Assembly: GCA_022562495.1 (NCBI GenBank)
Contig: JADFPE010000010.1
Coordinates: forward strand, 1-37,974
Source of the DNA: Acidobacteriota bacterium
Lineage (GTDB): Bacteria > Acidobacteriota > Vicinamibacteria > Vicinamibacterales > UBA8438
Length of the DNA: 37,974 nt
Reading direction: 5' to 3'
Shown piece by piece: positions 7,510-14,134 of this stretch. Position 1 is the stretch's first letter, and every line of letters begins with the position of its first letter. The translations under genes and the position numbers were made by a program. A model generated the notes under the pieces. That model made no database searches and had not been told where the DNA came from. It saw only the letters and a list, made by a program, of their open reading frames with translations.

Positions 7510-9324
7510 ATGAGATCTCTGGACAGACGACGTGTCCGCGTGGCGGTGACGACGCTCGCCCTTGCGGCGATCCCCGGCCTCCATCCGGTGGACGCCGAGC
7601 AGCAGGGGCGGACCACCCGGACGGGGGTACCGCCCACGATCACCGCCGGCAGCCGCCAGACGAACTGGGCGAGTCACAACCTGGACCCGTACAACCAGCG
7701 GTATGCCGAGATCGACCAGATCAACACCGACACCGTCGACCGGCTCCAGCGTCGCTGGTCGTTCGACGTGCCGCCCGGGCTCTCCGTGAGCCAGGTCACT
7801 CCGCTGGTCGTCGACGGTCTCATGTACCTTCACTCCGGCGCGACGGTGCTCGCCATCAACGCGGTGACCGGGGAAGCGGTGTGGACGCTGGAGGTCGATG
7901 GCGTCAGCGGTGGGGTCGTGCGCGGACCGCTGTATGCCCGCGGCACGATTTATTCCTACCACGGCGACAAGCTCGTGGCGGCCGATGCGAAGACCGGGGA
8001 GCTGGTCGAGAGCTTCGGTGACGGCGGCGTCCTTCCGATTTTCGGCCTGGCGCTGGAGACCAAGTACCCGGACCTGTATCCGCCAGGCTTCGACGCCTCT
8101 TCGCTGAACTACCGGATGAACAGCTCGCCGGCGTATCACGACAACACGCTCTATGCCGCCTCCGCGATCTCCGAGGGGAACATCCCCGGCGGGCTCGTGG
8201 TGGCCGTCGACGCCACCACCGGAGAGATCAAGTGGGTGTTCAACACGATCCCGCAGGGCCCGCAGGACGAGGGCTGGGCGCATGCGGACCCGACGTGGGG
8301 CGACGGCAAGCGGGTGGGGGCCGGCATCTGGACCCAGCCGGCGATCGACGTCGACCTGGGCCTGCTCTTTTTCAACACCGCCAATCCGAACCCCCCGTAC
8401 GACGGCTCCGCCCGGCCTGGGGCGAATCTGTTCACCAACTCGACGATCGCGTTGGACCTGGAGACCGGTGCGCTCAGGTGGTACTTCCAGTCGATCCATC
8501 ACGACCTCTGGGACTGGGACAACATCACCGGTCCGGTGCTCTTCGATGTCACGCGCAACGGCGAGACCATCAAGGGGGTGGGCGCGGCCGGCAAGAACTG
8601 CCTGCTCTACCTCTGGCATCGCGAGACGGGCGAGCCGATCAACCCGATGGTCGAGACGCTCGTCCCCACCGAGACGAACGTGCCGGGCGAGGTGGTCTAT
8701 CCGACCCAGCCGATCCCGTACAACGCCCGCGGCGTGCCGCTGACGCCGTTCTGCGCCACCTATCTGGATCTCGACGACCCGGAGCTGCAGGCGCAGGCGC
8801 GACAGATGTACACACCCTACTCGACCGACGAGCACTACATCGTGGCGCATGGGGGCTCGAGCTTCGGCTCGCCCTCTTTCAGCCCGCGTACCGGCCTGCT
8901 CTACGTCACCGGCAAGAACGCCGGTGTGTCACTCCTCGTCAAGCCGCTCGGCGACAGTCTGAAGCTGGGGGAAGGCGGTGGCCATGCGAAGAACTTCACC
9001 GAGATCGACCGGATCCCGGCCTACCCGCCGACGATGACGCTGACGGCCTACGAGCCGGCCAGCGGAGAGGACGTGTGGCAGCAGGTCCTGCCGGCGCTCA
9101 CCTTCGGCGCCTCGAGCGGTAGCCTGACCACCGCGGGCGATCTCGTCTTCCAGGGGACCGAGGACGGCGGCTTCTACGCGTTTCACGCCGAAACGGGAGC
9201 GCAGGTCTTCCACTACGACGCGGGACGCACGATTCGTTCGAGCCCGATGACATATGAAGTCAATGGCACGCAGTATGTCGCCGTGATCGCATCGAATACC
9301 GTCCTGGCGTTTGCCTTGCCGTAG
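7510..9324 (+). CDS. PQQ-dependent alcohol dehydrogenase-type quinoprotein, exported
   Basis: This is a 604-residue protein. The start ATG 7510 follows a purine-rich ribosome binding site and opens a signal peptide (VAVTTLALAAIPGLHPVDA, cleavage before EQQ); the longer upstream frame is not protein-like. The propeller begins NWASHNLDPYNQRYAEIDQI and has the active-site run SIHHDLWDWDNITGPVLF, where the Trp-Asp pair corresponds to the catalytic Asp region of PQQ alcohol dehydrogenases. The end, FHYDAGRTIRSSPMTYEVNG, is typical of the last blades. The adjacent-Cys pair that forms a vicinal disulphide in classic PQQ alcohol dehydrogenases is not seen; only isolated Cys residues occur. There is no haem motif. 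A periplasmic alcohol or sugar oxidation role is likely; the substrate is unknown. Confidence 0.87.
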   Translation: MRSLDRRRVRVAVTTLALAAIPGLHPVDAEQQGRTTRTGVPPTITAGSRQTNWASHNLDPYNQRYAEIDQINTDTVDRLQRRWSFDVPPGLSVSQVTPLVVDGLMYLHSGATVLAINAVTGEAVWTLEVDGVSGGVVRGPLYARGTIYSYHGDKLVAADAKTGELVESFGDGGVLPIFGLALETKYPDLYPPGFDASSLNYRMNSSPAYHDNTLYAASAISEGNIPGGLVVAVDATTGEIKWVFNTIPQGPQDEGWAHADPTWGDGKRVGAGIWTQPAIDVDLGLLFFNTANPNPPYDGSARPGANLFTNSTIALDLETGALRWYFQSIHHDLWDWDNITGPVLFDVTRNGETIKGVGAAGKNCLLYLWHRETGEPINPMVETLVPTETNVPGEVVYPTQPIPYNARGVPLTPFCATYLDLDDPELQAQARQMYTPYSTDEHYIVAHGGSSFGSPSFSPRTGLLYVTGKNAGVSLLVKPLGDSLKLGEGGGHAKNFTEIDRIPAYPPTMTLTAYEPASGEDVWQQVLPALTFGASSGSLTTAGDLVFQGTEDGGFYAFHAETGAQVFHYDAGRTIRSSPMTYEVNGTQYVAVIASNTVLAFALP

Positions 9325-9347
9325 CGCGCGCCCCTTATCACGCAGGG

Positions 9348-9625
9348 TTGTTGTCGTACTCCCTCCAGAAGCTGCGCGCGACGCCGGACGGCGATGGCTC
9401 GCTTCTGGACCAGGTGATGATCCTGTATGGGAGCGGCATGGCAACAGCAACCTTCATAACATCCAGCACCTGCCGATCCTCTTGGCCGGCGGGGGAGCAG
9501 GCCGGCTCCACGGGGGCCGCCACATCCGGTACTCGGACCAGACTCCGCTGATAAATCTGTATCTGACGCTGCTGCACAAGCTGGATGTGCCGGTGGAGAG
9601 CATCGGCGACAGTACAGGCGAGTGA
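9348..9625 (+). pseudogene. Decayed C-terminal fragment of a DUF1552 protein
   Basis: Two frames together give the C-terminal third of a DUF1552 protein. The first has LRATPDGDGSLLDQVMILYG and SGM. After a one-base shift near 9440 the second continues NSNLHNIQHLPILLAGGG, RHIRYSDQTPLINLYLTLL and GDSTGE, ending at TGA 9623-9625. The N-terminal two thirds are absent; the preceding PQQ dehydrogenase stops only 23 bases earlier. DUF1552 genes are common in Acidobacteriota and Planctomycetota, usually beside cytochrome-containing DUF1592 partners, which are not present here. I read this as a deletion scar. Confidence 0.75.
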
Positions 9626-9873
9626 CAGCATCTGACCGACATCTGAGTGTTGGGTGGTGCATTCGATGACCAGGACACGATCGACGATGCGGACGTTTCC
9701 GTATTCGCGGACTGACGTACGCCCAGTGCCGTGTACCGTGCCGTCACACCACAGCCCCTCCGCGAGTGTCGGGACGCGCCGAGTGCCGTTGGCTGCGTTC
9801 GCCGCCACGCTTCGTGTGGGAACCAGGGCAGGTCACTTCGGGTCCTGCGACCACGAGGTCGTGACGTGCGACA

Positions 9874-9904
9874 CTGACATCGATGAGGAGTGGTGCCGTA
9901 GAAT
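9874..9904 (+). promoter_or_regulatory. Candidate leaderless promoter of the ferredoxin gene
   Basis: A CTGACA (9874-9879) and a TAGAAT (9899-9904) are separated by 19 bases. The ATG at 9911 lies seven bases after the -10-like box, where transcription would begin, so the mRNA may carry no leader. No Shine-Dalgarno sequence precedes either ATG (9905 or 9911). The rest of 9626-9873 shows nothing recognisable. Confidence 0.4.
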
Positions 9905-9910
9905 ATGCAC

Positions 9911-10261
9911 ATGTCCCAGCTGACGGTCGAAGGATACGGAACGTTTGACGTCCCCGCGCAGAAACGCTTGGTGCTTGCCGTCGAGCAAGATGCCGGCGTC
10001 GACATCATGCACGCCTGTGGCGGCAACGCGCGCTGTACCACATGCCGCGTCGAGTTCGTCGACGGAGAGCCCTCCACGATGACGGCGGCTGAGAAAGAGC
10101 GCCTCAGCGAGCGCGGTCTGACCGGCGTGCGGCTGTCGTGCCAGATTCTGTGCGACCACGACATGACGGTCCGCGCGATCAGCCGGTTGGAAGGCACAGG
10201 CCGACCTGACCCTGGGGCCACGCCGGCGGACGCCATTACGCCGCCGCCGGAGTGGGTGTAG
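9911..10261 (+). CDS. Plant-type [2Fe-2S] ferredoxin
   Basis: This is a 116-residue protein from ATG 9911 (an ATG at 9905 adds two residues). The cluster ligands are present in the plant-type arrangement: C-x5-C-x2-C in HACGGNARCTTCRVEF and the fourth Cys in VRLSCQILC. It is an electron carrier of about 95 residues followed by a Pro/Ala-rich tail of about 20 residues (GRPDPGATPADAITPP). It stands alone between a decayed gene and the padR locus, so its redox partner cannot be told from context. Confidence 0.88.
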   Translation: MSQLTVEGYGTFDVPAQKRLVLAVEQDAGVDIMHACGGNARCTTCRVEFVDGEPSTMTAAEKERLSERGLTGVRLSCQILCDHDMTVRAISRLEGTGRPDPGATPADAITPPPEWV

Positions 10262-10282
10262 CCGTGGTCGGCGCCCGTCATC

Positions 10283-10304
10283 AGGCGGCTCCCGCGCCTT
10301 TTTT
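10283..10304 (+). terminator. Weak intrinsic terminator after the ferredoxin gene
   Basis: A five-base-pair stem AGGCG / CGCCT around a seven-base loop is followed by a run of six T (10299-10304), 22 bases after the ferredoxin stop. The stem is short, so efficiency may be low. The region from here to 10488 shows no gene I can support. Confidence 0.45.
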
Positions 10305-10488
10305 CTGAAACTCCCATCCCGCAGCTCGCTGGACCGGTGTCGCCACACCACTGCCGACCCGCCTCGTAGGTCACCGCGGCACCCCGCAGGGTCAGCAGGT
10401 CCTCTACATCCTTCATCGGTGGAGCCTGTCCGTTCATCCTCAACGTGACAGTGCCCCCACGGCAGAGGGCGACGGCGTTTCTGTCCTC

Positions 10489-10536
10489 TTGACAATCTAG
10501 AGAAGCGGTGTATCGTTATCCTCTAGTTAATCTAGA
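10489..10536 (+). promoter_or_regulatory. padR promoter with TCTAG(A) boxes
   Basis: TTGACA (10489-10494) and TATCGT (10511-10516) are spaced by 16 bases, a good sigma-70-type pair. TCTAGA occurs at 10496-10501, inside the spacer, and again at 10531-10536, with a TCTAG at 10522-10526 just before it (TCTAGTTAATCTAGA). PadR repressors usually bind palindromes in their own promoters, so these boxes are good candidates for an autoregulatory operator. A TCTAGA also stands before the other permease gene in this window. Confidence 0.6.
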
Positions 10537-10554
10537 TGACTGAGGACCGACGAG

Positions 10555-10905
10555 ATGCCCGTACGAGAAAAGCCGAGCGGCGTCGTCCAGGGCACTCTGG
10601 ACATGCTGATCCTGAAGACCCTGGACCTGGAACCGCTTCATGGGTACGGCATCGGCCTGCGTCTGCACCAGATCAGTCGGGGTGTGCTCGACGTCAACGC
10701 CGGCTCGTTGTTTCCGGCGTTCCGGCGTCTGGAGCGCGACGGTCTGATCACGGGTGAGTGGCGGGCCACCGAGAACAATCGCCGCGCGAAGTACTACTCG
10801 TTGACCAGACGGGGACGGGCGACGCTCGAGCGCGAGACCCGTGAGTGGGAAACCCAGAGCGCGGCGATCGCCAGGGTGCTGCGGGCTTCCCGGAGTGAGC
10901 TGTGA
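10555..10905 (+). CDS. PadR-family transcriptional regulator
   Basis: This is a 116-residue winged-helix regulator. It shows the PadR pattern LDMLILKTLDLEPLHGYGI, the recognition-helix region AGSLFPAFRRLERDGLI and the wing WRATENNRRAKYYSLTRRG, followed by the C-terminal dimerisation helix ERETREWETQSAAIARVL. The length matches the short PadR subfamily found next to permeases in Acidobacteriota. The start ATG 10555 follows GAGGACCGACGAG. Its last bases overlap the GTG start of the permease, so the two are almost certainly one transcript. I infer that it represses this pair in the absence of an inducer, which is unknown. Confidence 0.88.
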   Translation: MPVREKPSGVVQGTLDMLILKTLDLEPLHGYGIGLRLHQISRGVLDVNAGSLFPAFRRLERDGLITGEWRATENNRRAKYYSLTRRGRATLERETREWETQSAAIARVLRASRSEL

Positions 10906-13601
10906 CGGTGTGGCTGAGCCGGCTGACCGGCGGGTGTCGGGCGCTGTTCGCCAGGCGTGCGGTGGAACGGGAGCTGGACGACGAGCTGCGCGCGCATTTT
11001 GAGATGGCCGTCGAGCAGAAGATGGCGGCACGGATGTCCCGGGCCGAGGCTCGACGGGCCGCCCGTCTCGAGATGGGCAACCTGGAGGTCGTGAAGGACC
11101 AGGTCCGGGACGTCGGGTGGGAATCGCTGGTCGATGCGGTCGGGCGGGACCTGCGCGATGCCTGGCGCTCGGTGCGCAGGAGTCCTGGTGTCACGACCCT
11201 AGCCGTGCTGACGCTGGCGCTCGGCCTCGGTTCGGCCACGGCGGTGTTCACGCTCGCCCACGGGGTGCTGTTCACACCGTTGCCCTATGAGGACCCGGAT
11301 CGCCTCGTCCAGTTCGAGCTCGGCATCGGTCCCGACCGATTCGGGATCTCACCCGGACAATACGTCACCATCGAGCACCAGAGCCGTCGGTTGTCGGGCG
11401 TGGGGGCGTTCTACGTCCAGGAGATGACGCTGACCAGCGAGGAACGACCCGAGCGCATCCGCGTCGGTCGGATGACCGCGTCGTTCCTGCCGGTGCTCGG
11501 CGTGACGCCGTCGCTGGGTCGGTATGTGGCGCCCGAAGCCAGACGCACCGGTGCGAACGGCGGAGGCTACCTGCTCGGTCATCGGACCTGGGTGCGCCGC
11601 TTTGGCGCTGATCCCGGGGTGCTCGGTCGACCGCTCACGCTCGACGGCGTGGTCGCTCCCATCGTTGGTGTGCTGCCGGAGGGCTTCTTCGCACCGCGCG
11701 ATCTCCTGTCGCCGGGCGACGTCGAGGTGTGGGCTCCCCTGGTGCTCAATCGCGCCGATCTCAACTGGGGAAATCACTACCTGACCGCCATCGGCCGGCT
11801 GGCTCCGGGCGCCGACCTGGCCCGCGCACAGACCGAGTCGGACCTCCTGCTGGACCGGATCGGGCGAGCCCGGCCCGCCTATTTTCCCGACAACGTCGAG
11901 GTCTCGCTCACGGTGTCACCGGTGCTCGACCGGCTGACCGGGGAGGTCCGCCCGGCGTTGCTCATGCTGATCGGTGCGGTGAGCCTGGTGGTGCTGATCA
12001 CAACGGCGAACGTCGGCGGGATGCTCTTGAGTCGGGGGCACGGTCGGCGCCGGGAGCTCGCGGTCCGGGCCGCGCTGGGCGCGGGACGCTGGAGCGTGTC
12101 ACGGCAGCTCCTGACCGAGAGTGTGCTGCTCGCTGGGGGGGCGACCGTGCTGGGGACGGCGGTGGCCGCACTCCTCCTCGCGATCCTGCCGCGGCTGGCG
12201 CCGGCTGATCTCCCGCGACTGGACGGCATCGGTCTGGACTGGTGGGCCCTGTCGTTCATCGGAGTCATCGGCGCGTTGACGGCGCTGGTGCTCGGCGTGG
12301 TGTCGGCGGCCTCCGCCCTGCGCAGCGACCTCTCTCCGTCGCTCGAGACCGGTCTCCAGCGCGGTGACATACGTCGCGAGTCGCTCGGACGTGAGGTGCT
12401 CGTGACCGGCCAGATCGCCCTGGCGGTCGTGCTGATCGTCGCAGCCGGTCTGTTGCTGCGCAGCTTCGGCACCATGCTGCAGATCGATCCCGGCTTCGAC
12501 CCGAGCCACCTGCTTACCTTGAGGGTCGCGCCGCCGGAGGGGTTTGCCGCGGGAGAGAGCAGCGGCACGTTCCGGAAGAGATTGGTCGAGCGGTTCGAGG
12601 AGCTGCCTGGGGTGACGGGGGTCGCCGCCGCCAACGCGGTGCCGCTCGCCGACCATCCGGGCGACACGGTCTTCGACATCGAGGGGCGGCCGTCCGCGCT
12701 CGAGAGCGGAGCGCGGGACAGCGCGCAGTATCAGCACGCGACCCAGCGGATGGTGACACCGGGCTACTTCGACGTCCTGGGCGTGCCGATCCTCGGTGGC
12801 CGTGGTTTCCGCGAGTCCGATCGGGCTGGTGCTCCGGGCGTCGTCATCATTAATCAGCAACTGGCCGAGCGGTTCTGGCACGGTCGCGACCCGGTAGGCC
12901 GGCGCATGCGGATGCACTGGACACCCCACCGGAACGGCCGGTGGCTCGAGATCGTCGGGGTCGCCGGGAACGCGAAACAGCTGAGCCTCATCGACGAGTT
13001 CGACACCGAGATGCTGCACCCAGTCGCCCAGGCCGGACCCAATACCGGCATCGGCTCGATGGCCACGATCATGGTGTTGATTCGCACCACGGCCGACCCG
13101 ACCGCCCTGGTCGAAACGGTGCGGCACGCCGCAGCGTCGCTCGACCCGCGCGTGCCGGTCTACGACATTCGAACGATGGATCAGCGGGTCGCGGCATCGA
13201 TCGCCCAGCCACGACTCACCCTTGTCCTGGTTGGTGCTTTCTCACTCGTCTCGCTTGGGCTTGCCGCCATCGCCATCTACGGCGTCGTGGCCCACGCCGT
13301 GAACCAACGGACGACGGAACTCGCGATCCGGATCGCCCTCGGAGCGCGGACCGGGTCGCTGCTGGCGCTTGTGCTCGGGCGGGCCTGGCGAAGCGGGGTG
13401 GTCGGGCTGACGGCTGGGTTGGCGGCAGCCGTCGCGTGCGCGCGGGTGTTCCGGGCCCAATTCTACGGGATCGACCCGACCGACCCGGTGGCAATCGGCG
13501 CGGTCGTCGTCACGGTCTCGGCGGCGTTGCTGGTGGCGATCTATCTGCCCGCCCGCCGTGTCTCGGCGGTCGACCCGATAACCGCCTTACGAGTCTCGTG
13601 A
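10902..13601 (+). CDS. ADOP-type FtsX/MacB permease (899 aa) with N-terminal prefix domain
   Basis: The GTG start at 10902 overlaps the padR stop (GTGA). Residues about 15-80 are a charged helical prefix domain (ERELDDELRAHFEMAVEQK, EARRAARLEMGN) found in acidobacterial duplicated orphan permeases. Then comes MacB-like architecture twice over: a first membrane helix LAVLTLALGLGSATAVFTLA, a periplasmic domain, an FtsX core of three helices (about 350-470, with LAVRAALGAGRWSVSRQLLT), then ALAVVLIVAAGLLLRSFG, a second periplasmic domain and a second FtsX core to the end (LAIRIALGARTGSLLALVLG). There is no ATPase domain and no ABC ATPase gene nearby, as is usual for this orphan type. Mechanotransmission or lipid/peptide export is possible; the function is not established. 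Confidence 0.87.
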   Translation: MTVWLSRLTGGCRALFARRAVERELDDELRAHFEMAVEQKMAARMSRAEARRAARLEMGNLEVVKDQVRDVGWESLVDAVGRDLRDAWRSVRRSPGVTTLAVLTLALGLGSATAVFTLAHGVLFTPLPYEDPDRLVQFELGIGPDRFGISPGQYVTIEHQSRRLSGVGAFYVQEMTLTSEERPERIRVGRMTASFLPVLGVTPSLGRYVAPEARRTGANGGGYLLGHRTWVRRFGADPGVLGRPLTLDGVVAPIVGVLPEGFFAPRDLLSPGDVEVWAPLVLNRADLNWGNHYLTAIGRLAPGADLARAQTESDLLLDRIGRARPAYFPDNVEVSLTVSPVLDRLTGEVRPALLMLIGAVSLVVLITTANVGGMLLSRGHGRRRELAVRAALGAGRWSVSRQLLTESVLLAGGATVLGTAVAALLLAILPRLAPADLPRLDGIGLDWWALSFIGVIGALTALVLGVVSAASALRSDLSPSLETGLQRGDIRRESLGREVLVTGQIALAVVLIVAAGLLLRSFGTMLQIDPGFDPSHLLTLRVAPPEGFAAGESSGTFRKRLVERFEELPGVTGVAAANAVPLADHPGDTVFDIEGRPSALESGARDSAQYQHATQRMVTPGYFDVLGVPILGGRGFRESDRAGAPGVVIINQQLAERFWHGRDPVGRRMRMHWTPHRNGRWLEIVGVAGNAKQLSLIDEFDTEMLHPVAQAGPNTGIGSMATIMVLIRTTADPTALVETVRHAAASLDPRVPVYDIRTMDQRVAASIAQPRLTLVLVGAFSLVSLGLAAIAIYGVVAHAVNQRTTELAIRIALGARTGSLLALVLGRAWRSGVVGLTAGLAAAVACARVFRAQFYGIDPTDPVAIGAVVVTVSAALLVAIYLPARRVSAVDPITALRVS

Positions 13602-13673
13602 GAGACACAGCTGCCCTGCCAGTGGACACGTGGTGACGGTCGAGCGGAGGACAAACCAAGAGGAGGATGAGTC

Positions 13674-14099
13674 ATGCGATCCAGGCGGTTCCGGGTTGGT
13701 CTGACGGCAGTTGTGATGACGTTGGCGTTCGGCGGTCTGCTCTGGGGGACCCTCGCCGAGGGCACCGAGTACTACATGCATGTCGATGAAGTGATGGCCG
13801 AGCCGGACGCGTGGTACGGCAAGAAGCTGCAGGTGCACGGGTTCGTGGTCGAGGGATCACGGCTGTGGAAGCCGGACACGCTGGAAGTCCGGTTCCAGGT
13901 CGAGCACAACGGTGCCGTGATCGACGCCGAGTACACCGGTCTCGTGCCCGACACCTTTCAAGACGGCTCGGAGGTGGTCATCTCGGGCCAGCTCGGTCCC
14001 CACGGTTTCACGGTGGCGCCCAACGGCGTGATGGCCAAGTGCCCATCGAAATATGAGCCCAAGCCCACCCTGGGCTCCGCGGCGTCCAGTAACTGGTAA
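13674..14099 (+). CDS. ccmE: Cytochrome c maturation haem chaperone CcmE, Cys-type
   Basis: This is a 141-residue protein with AGAGGAGG before ATG 13674. It has one N-terminal membrane anchor (LTAVVMTLAFGGLLWGTLA) and the CcmE OB-fold: YYMHVDEVMAEPDAWYGKKL, VHGFVVEGSR, FQVEHNGAVIDAEYTGLVPD and EVVISGQLG. In classic CcmE the haem is held by His in an HxxxY motif. Here the equivalent place reads VMAKCPSKYEP, i.e. Cys in CxxxY, at about residue 122. Cys-type CcmE is known from archaea and some Desulfovibrio-like bacteria (system I*). The gene is followed 35 bases later by ccmF-ccmH. CcmABC, which load haem on CcmE, are not in the window. Confidence 0.9.
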   Translation: MRSRRFRVGLTAVVMTLAFGGLLWGTLAEGTEYYMHVDEVMAEPDAWYGKKLQVHGFVVEGSRLWKPDTLEVRFQVEHNGAVIDAEYTGLVPDTFQDGSEVVISGQLGPHGFTVAPNGVMAKCPSKYEPKPTLGSAASSNW

Positions 14100-14134
14100 C
14101 GAGGCGGAGCCTCGTTACGTCGAGGTCGAACACG

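Noticed and set aside
9454-10443. Long minus-strand frame through the ferredoxin gene and 10262-10443
   Set aside because: The part outside the ferredoxin (MNGQAPPMKDVEDLLTL) looks mildly protein-like but matches nothing I know, and the rest is antisense to the ferredoxin ligands.
13602-13673. Possible separate transcription unit between the first permease and ccmE
   Set aside because: Only a ribosome binding site is visible; there is no clear terminator or promoter, so co-transcription cannot be excluded and no feature is called.
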